NCBI RefSeq assembly: GCF_021295315.1 | Contig: NZ_JAIMJA010000001.1 | Location: 306,151-370,150 of the forward strand | Direction: 5' to 3' | DNA: 64,000 bases | DNA from: Motilimonas cestriensis | Lineage (GTDB): Bacteria > Pseudomonadota > Gammaproteobacteria > Enterobacterales > CBDFNC01 | Shown: piece by piece, positions 9,549-18,667 of the stretch | Layout: each line of letters starts with the position of its first letter | Position numbering within the stretch: position 1 is the stretch's first letter | Program-made: the position numbers and the translations under genes | The notes under the pieces: model-generated | Databases searched by the model: none | What the model saw: the letters and a program-made list of their open reading frames with translations, nothing else | What the model was told of the DNA's origin: nothing

Positions 9549-9554
9549 GAGGTA

Positions 9555-9583
9555 AAAATGACATCATCGGCAAAAGATGTCAA
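9555..9583 (-). promoter_or_regulatory. Candidate ileS leader promoter
   Basis: Perfect -35 TTGACA (minus strand; plus 9578-9583), a 17-bp spacer and a weak -10 CATTTT (plus 9555-9560). Transcription would begin at about 9548, the first base of the leader-peptide ATG. Confidence 0.45.
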
Positions 9584-9607
9584 CTGCTCCTAATAATTTT
9601 GTCTAAA

Positions 9608-9637
9608 CCTGAAAATATTGCGGGCCTTATTTTCAGG
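9608..9637. repeat. 10-bp perfect inverted repeat upstream of the ileS promoter
   Basis: CCTGAAAATA (9608-9617) and TATTTTCAGG (9628-9637) are exact inverse complements around a 10-nt spacer. It lies about 25 bp upstream of the candidate -35, where an activator or regulator could bind. No known operator was recognised. The rest of the 361-bp gap 9403-9763 holds the leader and a MITE fragment. Confidence 0.6.
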
Positions 9638-9716
9638 ATTTAAAGTCAAGAGCACTGTTGCGCTAATTTAAAAGGAGCCTACATTCCTACATGAACGTGC
9701 CTAGTATTGAAAACTC

Positions 9717-9752
9717 GGGTGCTCTGAAACATGCATCTTAAGTTGGTTGGTA
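9717..9752. mobile_element. Degenerate right end of the MITE-like repeat
   Basis: The segment GTGCTCTGAAACATGCATCT and its continuation match the right end of the element at 6023-6174 (compare 6136-6170), with substitutions in the terminal repeat. No matching left end was seen. Confidence 0.55.
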
Positions 9753-9763
9753 AATCCGAAGTA

Positions 9764-10567
9764 TTAGCCTAGAAGTGCACTAATGGTTAATCCGTGAGCC
9801 AAACTATCACTGCGATATTTGCTTGGAGTCTGGTTAAACATTTTTTTGAACGCATAAATATAGGCTGAATCCGAGGCATAACCCAACTCCAAAGCAATGT
9901 CTTGAATCGTTCGCGTTGAGCTTAATAACTGTAAAGATAAAACCAACCTGACACTTTGTCGCCACAAAGAGAAAGACTGACTAAATTCTTTAGCGCACAG
10001 CCTTGATAGGGTTCGCTCTGATGCCCCCACCTTGACTGACCACTCTTTAAGTGTGAGTTTCAAGTTTGGTTGCTGTCTCAGTTGAGTAAAGATCGACTTC
10101 AATCGCTTATCCGCTGGGATTAACAATGGAATATCATAACTACCTGCAATTTTAATTTGATCTCTTAACACCACAAGCAAATTTGTAAGATTAACATCCG
10201 ATAATTTACTAATACCTTCACCGAATAAAAGCAGTATTAATTCTTTAATGAATGGGGTTACTAAACAGGATTTTGGGCAATCACCATATTGCACGCATGC
10301 ACTTGGATTAAGATAAATTGCCAAAAATTGGGTATCCGTAACAGCAACGGATTTATGCACTGTACTTTCCGGTATGAATAACATTGCATTATGAGGAACA
10401 ATGGCAGATTTTTGGTCAATTGTTGACTGCAATAAGCCAGTTAAGGGAAACACTATTTGGTGCCACGGATGTGAATGAAACTCGTCAATATAGCCAGCAG
10501 GCATATGGATTGCTTTGGTAATTAGTTGGCTATTGGAGGATGTCAGGATGAGTTCATTTGCTTGCAT
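9764..10567 (-). CDS. AraC-family transcriptional regulator
   Basis: 267 aa. The N-terminal half has a cupin-like sensor pattern (DEFHSHPWHQIVFPLTG, then FIPESTVHKS). The C-terminal half holds the two helix-turn-helix motifs of AraC/XylS proteins, including TIQDIALELGYASDSAYIYAFKKMFNQTPSKYR. It is divergent from the amidotransferase gene at 10667 with about 100 bp between them, so it may control that gene. The effector is unknown. Confidence 0.88.
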   Translation of the reverse strand: MQANELILTSSNSQLITKAIHMPAGYIDEFHSHPWHQIVFPLTGLLQSTIDQKSAIVPHNAMLFIPESTVHKSVAVTDTQFLAIYLNPSACVQYGDCPKSCLVTPFIKELILLLFGEGISKLSDVNLTNLLVVLRDQIKIAGSYDIPLLIPADKRLKSIFTQLRQQPNLKLTLKEWSVKVGASERTLSRLCAKEFSQSFSLWRQSVRLVLSLQLLSSTRTIQDIALELGYASDSAYIYAFKKMFNQTPSKYRSDSLAHGLTISALLG

Positions 10568-10666
10568 ACTTGGCGACTTATCTATGTTTTATGTCAGTTA
10601 GTATAATATTTGCCATATTAATTTAATATAGAATTGTCATTTAATCGTCAGTTTAAAGGCCAAAAA

Positions 10667-11383
10667 ATGCACATCCATTTTATTATTCATGAACATTTTG
10701 AAGCACCAGGTGCTTATGAAAGCTGGGCAAAAAACCGTGATTTCACGATTAGTTATTCCAAAGTTTATCAGGGGGATCCCTTGCCAAAAAATGTTGATGA
10801 TTTCGATTTTTTAATCGTAATGGGCGGACCTCAAGATCCGTCAACGAGTAAAGAGCAATGTCCTCACTTTGATACAAAAGGTGAACAAGATGTCATCTTG
10901 ACAGCCATTGATGCCGGAAAGGCAGTGATTGGGGTTTGCCTTGGCTCACAACTAATTGGTGAAGCGCTAGGTGCTCAATATGAACATAGCCCTGAGCGTG
11001 AGATTGGCAAATTTCCCATTAACTTAACCAAGGAAGGATTAACACACCCACTTTTTTCTCATTTTGGTAGCACACTAGACGTCGGTCATTGGCACAACGA
11101 CATGCCCGGATTGACCTTGGATTCTAAAGTTATCGCTTACAGTGAAGGCTGCCCAAGACAGATTGTTGCCTACAGTGACAAGGTATTCGGTTTCCAGTGC
11201 CATATGGAACTAACAAAAGAGGTGGTTTCGCTGTTAATTCAAAATGACGATTTAAGTAGAGCGGCAGAGTATCGCTTTGTTGATGAGGCAGACATATTAC
11301 TGAATCATGACTACCATGAAATGAATCTAAAACTACACGAATTCTTAGATAAATTGGCGCAACGCTATCAGGCAACAGTCTAG
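10667..11383 (+). CDS. Class I glutamine amidotransferase-like protein
   Basis: 238 aa from the ATG at 10667, which has AAAGG 7 bp upstream; an in-frame TTG at 10634 is less likely. A type 1 GATase fold is indicated by the nucleophile elbow GVCLGSQLIGEALGA (Cys) and the distal FQCHMELTKE (His, Glu). It resembles stand-alone GMP-synthase-like amidotransferases such as YfeJ. These usually transfer or hydrolyse the glutamine amide, but the acceptor is unknown. It is divergent from an AraC-type regulator. Confidence 0.85.
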   Translation: MHIHFIIHEHFEAPGAYESWAKNRDFTISYSKVYQGDPLPKNVDDFDFLIVMGGPQDPSTSKEQCPHFDTKGEQDVILTAIDAGKAVIGVCLGSQLIGEALGAQYEHSPEREIGKFPINLTKEGLTHPLFSHFGSTLDVGHWHNDMPGLTLDSKVIAYSEGCPRQIVAYSDKVFGFQCHMELTKEVVSLLIQNDDLSRAAEYRFVDEADILLNHDYHEMNLKLHEFLDKLAQRYQATV

Positions 11384-11464
11384 CTCACCATATCCGCTAC
11401 TTATTGACATCATTGGCGATTTGCTAATTTTTTGCCGCTGCCTTAGCAAGGTTCACGATCATGC

Positions 11465-12013
11465 CTAAGCGAGATCTTGATACAACATTAGCTCGTCATC
11501 AAACAACCGCTTTACTGATAAGCCCTGTTGATCAATCAGCCCATAACTAGCGGGCGCTTCTCCCCTTGGCAATGCGATGGAGCCGGGGTTGAAATAAAAC
11601 AAATGTCCCCGCTTTTCCGCTACTGGTTGGTGGCTATGGGCAAAGCAAAAAATATCACCTTTGCTCAGTGGCGGTAAAGCATCTGTGTGATACACATGGC
11701 CGTGAGTTAAAAAGAAACGTCTGTCATTAGCTAGTAATTGGTTATAAGTGGCATCAATGGGAAAGTTCAACAAGCCTTGGTCTACTTCACTGTCGCAATT
11801 ACCGCGTACAGCAATAATGCGCTTAGCAAATTCATTGAGCTTAGAGGCAACCATCGCTGGCTCATAACCATTGGGCAAAGCGTTGCGTGGACCGTGATTT
11901 AGCACATCACCTAAAATGACTAGATAGTCAGCCTGCTGGCGAGTAAAGGCTTTTAGCGCGAGATTTAAAGACGAGAGCGAGCCGTGAATGTCTGCAATAA
12001 TAAAGAGTTTCAT
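11465..12013 (-). CDS. yfcE: Metallophosphodiesterase YfcE
   Basis: 182 aa. The calcineurin-like metal motifs are all present: FIIADIHGS, GDVLNHGPRN, GNCD, THGH, AHSHQP and NPGS. YfcE hydrolyses small phosphodiester substrates in vitro; its physiological role is uncertain. I use the ATG at 12013 (MKLFIIADIHGS), matching the family N terminus, rather than the in-frame ATG 27 bp upstream. It follows the feo genes on the same strand, with a weak hairpin (12038-12060) between. Confidence 0.9.
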   Translation of the reverse strand: MKLFIIADIHGSLSSLNLALKAFTRQQADYLVILGDVLNHGPRNALPNGYEPAMVASKLNEFAKRIIAVRGNCDSEVDQGLLNFPIDATYNQLLANDRRFFLTHGHVYHTDALPPLSKGDIFCFAHSHQPVAEKRGHLFYFNPGSIALPRGEAPASYGLIDQQGLSVKRLFDDELMLYQDLA

Positions 12014-12066
12014 AATATCCCAGTAAAATAAGCTAATCACGCCCCTGCAATAGAGGCGTGTTAATG

Positions 12067-12312
12067 TTAGCTAATTTCAATCATGGGGATTTGCGCTACA
12101 TCATGCCAGCTGTACCAAATTTCATTTTCTTTGCCGCAGCCACAGGCACTGGCTGCTTTTTCCGACATGGATTTATGCACATTGCCCCGCTTGATGAGCA
12201 GCGCCAGCATGGCGTCTAAACCTTGAGGCGAAACGCGATAACGGCGGCATAACTGCTGCTGACTGATCCGCCCTGCTTGTTGTATCTCTTGCTTAAGCCT
12301 TTGCAATATCAC
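12067..12312 (-). CDS. feoC: FeoC-like iron-transport regulator
   Basis: 81 aa. The first 50 residues form a winged-helix pattern (ISQQQLCRRYRVSPQGLDAMLALL). A cysteine cluster ACGCG follows, as in FeoC proteins that carry an iron-sulfur or redox cysteine motif. It overlaps the 3' end of feoB by 20 bp, the standard place for feoC. It probably modulates FeoB stability or activity. Confidence 0.85.
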   Translation of the reverse strand: MILQRLKQEIQQAGRISQQQLCRRYRVSPQGLDAMLALLIKRGNVHKSMSEKAASACGCGKENEIWYSWHDVAQIPMIEIS

Positions 12313-14596
12313 CCATCACCACCTTAGGCTTTAATAGGTCGCCTTTAACTTTCATCACAGTGATCACGCTCGCTAAGCTAACCACAATGCCCACCAGCCA
12401 AGCCAATGAGCTTGCAGGATGCACTGAGATACGCGCGGCTTGATAAACAAATACCGCCACTAAATAGGCAATACCTGTGGTCCAACAAGCGGTAAATATC
12501 GCCCATTTTTGACCAATTTCACGTACCAACGCGCCCATTGCTGCGGCACATGGAATGTAAAGCAGGATAAACAGTAAGTAAGCAAATGCCCCCGCTTGAC
12601 CGTCAAACCTTTGTTGCATGTCAGCAAAAACACTGATATCAACTTCTTGCTCTGCCGCCACCGACGCCGAGTCAGAAAGGTCGCCCACATTGACGCCCAT
12701 CGGGTCACTAAAACTCAGCCCGGCCAAGTTATCAGGAATTGTGTTCAACGCTTCCAGCAATTTATTGCCTAAATCAAATGCTTCTTCCTCGGCCTCACGT
12801 TGACTGGCATACAAACTATTCAACGTGCCCACCAGCGCCTCTTTGGCAAAAACGCCTGTGATAACACCTACCGTCGCAGGCCAGTTATCTTGCGTCAGCC
12901 CCATTGGGGCAAATATGGGGGTCACTTGCTGCGCCACCACACTCAAAATTGACTTATCGCTATCTTGGTTACCAAAGCTGCCGTCGGTCCCGAGTGAGTT
13001 AAAAAAGCTCAGCGCGGCCACCACTATAATGATGGTTTTGCCGGCGCCGAGTATAAAACTTTTCAACTTATGCCAGGTTTTAATCGCGATATTGCGTGCG
13101 CGCGGCACTTCATAATCAGGCAGCTCAAGTAACATGTTTTCACTGTTGCCCGGTAATAACGTTCGGCTCAGCACAAAGCCGGTAAATACTGCCACTAATA
13201 TTCCCGTAAGGTACAAAACAAACACCAAGTTCTGACCATTTTCAGGAAAAAAAGCCGCCGCAAATAAGGCGTATACCGGCAGTCTCGCGCCACATGACAT
13301 AAAAGGCGACATAATACTGGTAAGTAATCGCTCACGCTCTTTGTCTAAGGTGCGCGCCGCCATGACTGCTGGCACCGTACAACCAAACCCAACAATCATC
13401 GGCACAAACGATTTACCGGGCAACCCAAGTTTTTGCATTAGCTTATCAACCACAAAGGCGGCACGCGCCAAGTAACCCGAGCTTTCAAGCAAAGATAAAA
13501 ACAAATAAAGGCAAGCAATCACCGGAATAAACGTCGCCACGGTTTGTATGCCTGAGCCTATACCATCCGCCAAGATCGCATTTAACCAAAGCGGAGCCCC
13601 CCACTGAGTGAGCAATAACCCCGCTCCCTCAACAAAAACAGCGCCAAAACTAATATCAAAGAAGTCGATAAAACTGCTACCTATATTAATGCTGAACATA
13701 AAGAGCAGATACATCACTAACAAGAAAATAGGCACACCAAACCAACGATGTAACACCACCGCATCGATTTTCTCTGATACGCTAATGGACAACTTACCTG
13801 CCGTGCTAATGCCTTGCTGCACTAGCTGATAGATAAACGAATAGCGCGCATCAGCAATGTGTAAATCCAAATCATGACTTTGTTCTAAAGTGCGCCTCGA
13901 TTGCGTAACGTCGAGTTGATCCTGAGTGGATAATTGCCCTTGTAACTGTGGATCCGATTCAATGAGTTTCATCGCCAAGCCACGGCTATGACAATTAAGC
14001 CCTAAGGTATCCGCGATAGGCAATAAACGGGATAGCGTGGCTTCAAAATCATCGCCATAACTTAAAGCGAGCGGCTGATTGTTAAGTTGCTCAAGTAAAT
14101 TAGGTAACTGCTGCTTAAAGGTACTGACTTGATCAACTTGATGCGAAGAAAGCGCTAGCACAGGGCAGCCTAGAACTTGCGCAAATAAGTCTAAATCAAA
14201 ACGCAGGCTTTTCTGCTCGGCGCTGTCCATTTTATTCAGTAGCACCAGCATCGGAAAACCAAGCTCTTTGAGCTGCAGTGTTAAATACAAACTGCGCTCT
14301 ATCGCGGTAGCATCCAGTACATTAATGATCAAATCGGGTTGCTGACTAAGAATAAAATCAAATGCAATTTGTTCATCAAGTGAGTAACTATCTCCCGCGT
14401 TATCAAAACTATAAATGCCGGGTAAATCAGTCACGCTAAAAGACTGCTGGCCTACTTCAAACTGCCCTGTTTTCTTATCAACGGTTACGCCGCTCCAGTT
14501 ACCCACTTGTTGGCGTGCGCCCGTTAGACCATTAAACAGGGTCGTTTTACCGCAGTTAGGATTGCCTACGGTGATAAGGTGTTTGACTGCATTCAT
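12293..14596 (-). CDS. feoB: Ferrous iron transporter FeoB
   Basis: 767 aa inner-membrane Fe(II) transporter. The N-terminal GTPase has G1 GNPNCGKTT at residues 11-19, the G3 region DLPGIYSF, and G4 as LNKMDS. It is followed by a helical bundle and a membrane domain with two Gate motifs, such as GFGCTVPAVMAARTL and the later IPCAAAMGAL. The start overlaps the feoA stop (TAATG), giving coupled translation. Confidence 0.96.
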   Translation of the reverse strand: MNAVKHLITVGNPNCGKTTLFNGLTGARQQVGNWSGVTVDKKTGQFEVGQQSFSVTDLPGIYSFDNAGDSYSLDEQIAFDFILSQQPDLIINVLDATAIERSLYLTLQLKELGFPMLVLLNKMDSAEQKSLRFDLDLFAQVLGCPVLALSSHQVDQVSTFKQQLPNLLEQLNNQPLALSYGDDFEATLSRLLPIADTLGLNCHSRGLAMKLIESDPQLQGQLSTQDQLDVTQSRRTLEQSHDLDLHIADARYSFIYQLVQQGISTAGKLSISVSEKIDAVVLHRWFGVPIFLLVMYLLFMFSINIGSSFIDFFDISFGAVFVEGAGLLLTQWGAPLWLNAILADGIGSGIQTVATFIPVIACLYLFLSLLESSGYLARAAFVVDKLMQKLGLPGKSFVPMIVGFGCTVPAVMAARTLDKERERLLTSIMSPFMSCGARLPVYALFAAAFFPENGQNLVFVLYLTGILVAVFTGFVLSRTLLPGNSENMLLELPDYEVPRARNIAIKTWHKLKSFILGAGKTIIIVVAALSFFNSLGTDGSFGNQDSDKSILSVVAQQVTPIFAPMGLTQDNWPATVGVITGVFAKEALVGTLNSLYASQREAEEEAFDLGNKLLEALNTIPDNLAGLSFSDPMGVNVGDLSDSASVAAEQEVDISVFADMQQRFDGQAGAFAYLLFILLYIPCAAAMGALVREIGQKWAIFTACWTTGIAYLVAVFVYQAARISVHPASSLAWLVGIVVSLASVITVMKVKGDLLKPKVVMGDIAKA

Positions 14597-14823
14597 TAAA
14601 TGACCTCTACCGTGATTTTTTCTGCTAAGGTTTTGCGCAGTGCCAAGCTGATATTTGAGGTTTTAATTTGCAGAGGATCGCCAAAAGGCGCCACACGTAC
14701 AAAATGGATCCTCGTTTGCGGTAATAATCCCATCGCTAATAGTTTTTTACGGTGCCCGACGCTGATACCCTCATAGCCAATAATTTTAGCTTGTTGGCCA
14801 ACTACTAATTCTGATAACTTCAT
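14596..14823 (-). CDS. feoA: FeoA, SH3-like partner of FeoB
   Basis: 75 aa, the usual FeoA length. The SH3-like pattern is visible (LVVGQQAKIIGYEG, KKLLAMGLLPQTRIHFVRVAPFGDPLQIK). First gene of feoABC. Upstream (14824-15033) I see only a poor Fur-box match and a half-conserved FNR-like TTGAT-N4-CGCAA on the minus strand at about 14901-14914, so regulation is uncertain. Confidence 0.93.
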   Translation of the reverse strand: MKLSELVVGQQAKIIGYEGISVGHRKKLLAMGLLPQTRIHFVRVAPFGDPLQIKTSNISLALRKTLAEKITVEVI

Positions 14824-15045
14824 CTAAACACCTTTAGTAATGCGAATTGTTTTTATTTGGGTGTATTTTAGAAATACTGGAATAAAAATGTTTGCGGTAG
14901 ATCAATTTTTATCGAGACCACGACAAGTTGCTTGTTCAGCAAAGGCCTAAGCCAATAAAATTAAGTGCAGACAACAATCCAGTAGGCATTCACCTTTGCG
15001 CTCAAAATCAGGTAAAATAGCGCGAAAAAAATAATGGGAAGCAAT

Positions 15046-15369
15046 ATGAGTGATAATAGCCGTTTGGTCTATTCAACCGAAACAGGCCGAATTGATGAAA
15101 CTAAAAAAGCCGAAACCATTCCTGAAACCGATGGTATAGTGAGAATTCGCCGAGAAACCAAAGGCCGCAAAGGCAAAGGCGCAACTTGCATTAGCGGCTT
15201 AGGGTTAGCAGAAAAAGAGCTCAAAGAGCTAGCTAAAGCCTTAAAAAAACGCAGTGGCAGCGGCGGTACCGTAAAAGACCATGTGATAGAAATGCAAGGC
15301 GAGCAACGTGAGTTGGCCAAGGCATTTTTAGAACAAAAAGGGTTTACCGTAAAATTGGCCGGCGGCTAA
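15046..15369 (+). CDS. yciH: SUI1/eIF1-family protein YciH
   Basis: 107 aa. The C-terminal half has the SUI1 fold signature RRETKGRKGKGATCISGLGL and SGGTVKDHVIEMQGEQ. It is related to eukaryotic eIF1 and in E. coli affects start-site fidelity in vitro. The ATG at 15046 has GGGAA 6 bp upstream, better placed than the ATG at 15034. Confidence 0.93.
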   Translation: MSDNSRLVYSTETGRIDETKKAETIPETDGIVRIRRETKGRKGKGATCISGLGLAEKELKELAKALKKRSGSGGTVKDHVIEMQGEQRELAKAFLEQKGFTVKLAGG

Positions 15370-15444
15370 TTACAATATTATTCATTTCCTAATTCGGTTT
15401 GCCCCCATATTAAGGTGAGCCGATTAGCTGTATAGGTATTTTTT

Positions 15445-16002
15445 GTGGAAGCTTTACTCACTTCAACTCTCGCGGTAGCCATCGCTGAAATCGGCGACAA
15501 AACCCAATTATTAGCTTTTCTATTAGCCACCCGATTTAAAAAACCGTTGCCTATTATTTTGGGCATTTTTATCGCCACCATCGCCAATCATGCGGCAGCG
15601 GCTTGGATGGGCGATTGGGTTGCCAGTTTAATCTCACCACAAGTGCTTACTTGGGTGGTCGGCTTGTCATTTATTGCCGTGGCTATCTGGATATTAGTGC
15701 CCGACAAAGCCGATGATGAAGATAACAAGCTTTATCAATATGGCCCTTTTGTGGCGAGCTTAGTGCTGTTTTTTATTGCCGAGATAGGCGATAAAACGCA
15801 GGTGGCAACGGTGCTACTCGCGGCTAAATATGATCAACTGTTTATGGTCATCATAGGCACCACGCTGGGTATGTTAATTGCAAACGTACCTGTGGTATTT
15901 GCCGGCCAATTCAGCGCGGATAAATTACCACTGAATTGGATCCGTGGCATTACCTGTGCGCTGTTTGCCATCATGGGTATTTCAACTCTGATTTGGGCTT
16001 AA
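15445..16002 (+). CDS. UPF0016/GDT1-family cation exporter, probably for manganese
   Basis: 185 aa with about six membrane helices in two homologous halves. Each half carries the family motif: EIGDKTQLLAF near residue 15 and EIGDKTQVATV near 112. Members include TMEM165/Gdt1 and the Vibrio cholerae Mn2+ exporter MneA, so manganese or calcium export is likely. Starts at GTG. No manganese riboswitch is visible in the 75-bp gap upstream. Confidence 0.87.
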   Translation: MEALLTSTLAVAIAEIGDKTQLLAFLLATRFKKPLPIILGIFIATIANHAAAAWMGDWVASLISPQVLTWVVGLSFIAVAIWILVPDKADDEDNKLYQYGPFVASLVLFFIAEIGDKTQVATVLLAAKYDQLFMVIIGTTLGMLIANVPVVFAGQFSADKLPLNWIRGITCALFAIMGISTLIWA

Positions 16003-16010
16003 AATTGGCG

Positions 16011-18359
16011 TTAAAACAGGCCGAGCTGATCCTCTGCAATGGCTGAAAAATTGAGCCCTATGGCCGGTAAAATGGCGTCGGCAATCGGCTGCAGTTGTTT
16101 TTCAACATAGTGGTCATAGTCAATCGCACTGCTAATGTATTCAAGGGGCTGTGGCCCCGCTAAAGTATTCAGGTAACGGATAACGCCTTTATTTTGATAG
16201 CGTAAAGGCAAACCTCGTCGCTGGTTTTCAGCATCCGCTAACATCGCCGCCCGAGCATGGGGCGGTATGTTTTTAACGTAGCTGTTTAATGGCTGGCCTA
16301 AGCGTTTTTTATATACCAATAAATCATCCTTTTGGCCGCTGCGAGTTTGCACCACAAAATCACGAATAAATGCGCTGGGATCTTGCTCTGAAAAAATCAT
16401 TTGGTATAACCGCGTCTGAAAAATGCGCGCCAGCTCGGTCCAATCGGAGCGCACGGTTTCGAGCCCTTTAAATACCAATTTTTGCTCGGCGCCGGTGCCT
16501 GTTAATCCCGCGTAACGCTTTTTGCTGCCTTTTTCTGTTCCTCGAATAGTGGGCATAAAAAATTGCTGATAGTGGGTCTCAAATTCCATTTCTAAGTGAC
16601 AAGACAAATTCATTTCTTGCTGTAACTTTTCTTGCCAACACTGATTAATATGCTCGGCTAAGTCACGCCCAATGGCATCAGGATCTTGGCTACTTTCAAG
16701 AGGCTCGTTCAATAATACAAACGTTGAGTCGGTATCGCCATAAATCACTTGATACCCTTTGGCTTCAATCCAGCTGCGCGTTTGCTTCATGATTTGATGG
16801 CCACGCAAGGTGATTGAGCTTGCTAAGCGCGTATCATAAAAACGGCATCCCCCAGATCCCAACACACCATAAAAAGAATTCATAATGATCTTAATGGCTT
16901 GTGAGGCTGCCGCATTTTTTTGCTGTTTCGCTTCATCTCGCGCTTGCCAAAGCTCGTTAATAATATCCGGTAGAAAATGAGTGTGACGGGAAAAGTAAGC
17001 GCCTAAAAACCCTTCAATGGCTTGCTCTGGCTGTTTTAACCCTTCTATCATTCCGACAGGATCGATTTTAAAGGTTCGGATAATCGACGGATAAAGGCTT
17101 TTATAATCCAGCACCAAAACGTGCTTATACAAACCCGGCTGGCTTTCCATCACATAGCCTCCAGGGCTAGCAAGGCCACCATCGGGCGGAAGGTTGGGCG
17201 CAACATAGCCAGCGCGGTGGACCCGAGGTAAATATAAATGAGTAAACGCCGCGACCGAGCCACCACTGCGACCAAGCTCAAGACCGGTTAAGCGGCTACG
17301 TTGCTGTAAAAAAGACAGTAGCTGGGTGTGTTGGAATATTTGCCACACGAGACGACAGTCTTGCAAGTTGTATTTTGCTAGGGCCAACTTGTCATAATTA
17401 AACTGATAATTTATCTCGGCCATTTTGTCTACGCTTTGGTTAATACTCTTACCTTCGCCGAGTAAACTTTGCGCAACAAACTCAAGGGAGAAACTATCAA
17501 ACTGATAAGTGGCCGCCTTGAGGGCTTCAATACCATCAATCACAACTCGGCCAAATAAATCTAAAAATCCCCCGCCCTGCTGACTATCGCGCCACTTGGC
17601 CAAGGTGTTCGCCCTGCCATATCTGGGCTCTATGCCAAGTGCCTGCGCGCGTTGCACTAGCAGTCGCATATCAAAACCGATCACCGCCCAGCCGATAATA
17701 ATGTCAGGGTCGTAACGCGTTAACCACTGCATAAAGTGCTGCAGTAACTCAGCCTCATTACGACACCAGATGATATAACCTAAGTCATCGGCCTGTTCCT
17801 CGCCGATCATATAAACCCACTGCCCCCAATCGGCATAAAGGCCGATAGAGTACAAATGGCCTAGTTCAGAGCACTCTATGTCCAATGAAACGGTGTTAAG
17901 GGAGCACGCCACTGGGGCGGGTTTAATCTTGGCGTTATGCACCTCAATGTAGCCGGCTTTTTGCACAAACTTACCCGTAAAACAAATTTCAGCATGAACA
18001 AATCGCTCCATTAAATATCGATCATAAGGCTTAATATCGGCTTCAAAAGTTTCTATCTGCGCGGCTTGTAATAAGCGTGAAGCCTGAGTGGCCTGATAAC
18101 TAGAGTTGAAATACAAACCGAGGGTAGCTTGCTGACTAAAGGTGTGTAAATCGAGTGACTTGGTTTGGTACTGAAAATCAGCAAGTAAGGTGGCAATGGC
18201 ATTACGATACTCAACGGCAACAAAAAACACCACTGGCTCCGCTGAGGTAAAAAGGCGATATACGCCCGCTTGCCCCTTAAGCCAAAATTCATGTTTAACC
18301 CCTAGTGAGGTGTTGTGGCTGTGGCGCGTTAATAAAAAGCCTGACTCGATAGCCTGCAT
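16011..18359 (-). CDS. polB: DNA polymerase II
   Basis: 782 aa family B DNA polymerase (E. coli PolB is 783). The exonuclease has SLDIECSE (Exo I) and GWAVIGFDMRLL (Exo II). The polymerase motifs are DYKSLYPSIIRTFKIDP (A), KIIMNSFYGVLG (B) and YGDTDSTFV (C). It takes part in repair and translesion synthesis. E. coli polB is SOS-controlled, but I find no CTGT-N8-ACAG box in the bases upstream of 18359. Integron cassettes lie immediately upstream. Confidence 0.96.
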   Translation of the reverse strand: MQAIESGFLLTRHSHNTSLGVKHEFWLKGQAGVYRLFTSAEPVVFFVAVEYRNAIATLLADFQYQTKSLDLHTFSQQATLGLYFNSSYQATQASRLLQAAQIETFEADIKPYDRYLMERFVHAEICFTGKFVQKAGYIEVHNAKIKPAPVACSLNTVSLDIECSELGHLYSIGLYADWGQWVYMIGEEQADDLGYIIWCRNEAELLQHFMQWLTRYDPDIIIGWAVIGFDMRLLVQRAQALGIEPRYGRANTLAKWRDSQQGGGFLDLFGRVVIDGIEALKAATYQFDSFSLEFVAQSLLGEGKSINQSVDKMAEINYQFNYDKLALAKYNLQDCRLVWQIFQHTQLLSFLQQRSRLTGLELGRSGGSVAAFTHLYLPRVHRAGYVAPNLPPDGGLASPGGYVMESQPGLYKHVLVLDYKSLYPSIIRTFKIDPVGMIEGLKQPEQAIEGFLGAYFSRHTHFLPDIINELWQARDEAKQQKNAAASQAIKIIMNSFYGVLGSGGCRFYDTRLASSITLRGHQIMKQTRSWIEAKGYQVIYGDTDSTFVLLNEPLESSQDPDAIGRDLAEHINQCWQEKLQQEMNLSCHLEMEFETHYQQFFMPTIRGTEKGSKKRYAGLTGTGAEQKLVFKGLETVRSDWTELARIFQTRLYQMIFSEQDPSAFIRDFVVQTRSGQKDDLLVYKKRLGQPLNSYVKNIPPHARAAMLADAENQRRGLPLRYQNKGVIRYLNTLAGPQPLEYISSAIDYDHYVEKQLQPIADAILPAIGLNFSAIAEDQLGLF

Positions 18360-18590
18360 TGTTTCTCCTATGCTGGCCCATCAGTTTACCTCAATCGCCA
18401 AATAATCATACCCTGAGCAACAGAGATGCCAAGCAGCGTGATTGCCAAGTTCCTAACACACTTTTGCCCCAAAGTGAGCTAGGAGTAACTAGAAATAGTC
18501 CAGTATAGACTTCACTCTGATTCGTGGGTGAGGGATACATCAATATTTACCATTAGGTGGTTTACCCGATACGACATAATATTTCCCTAT
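18360..18590. other. Spacer between polB and the cassette array
   Basis: I see no gene or recognisable site here. The last attC of the array begins at about 18591. Confidence 0.5.
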
Positions 18591-18667
18591 ACACTTAAAG
18601 CCTGCGACAGCGGCCAAGCGTAGCGAGGTCCAGGCCCGCAGGGCCGATGCTGCTTGCACTTGTTATA
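18591..18667 (-). other. attC-like site following cassette C
   Basis: Minus strand: CTATAACAAG begins the site, including the TAA stop of the cassette gene. The arms AGCATCGGCC and GGCCGCTGTCGC pair around a GC-rich loop with TCGCTACGCT. The same loop sequence occurs in the attC at 62882-62953. The 3' core is degenerate (GCTTTAAG in place of GCGTTAxx). Confidence 0.6.

Noticed and set aside
14824..14900. Fur box before feoA
   Set aside because: The best 19-bp alignment matches only about half of the consensus, so not called.
18360..18480. LexA box before polB
   Set aside because: No CTGT-N8-ACAG was found, although E. coli polB is SOS-regulated.
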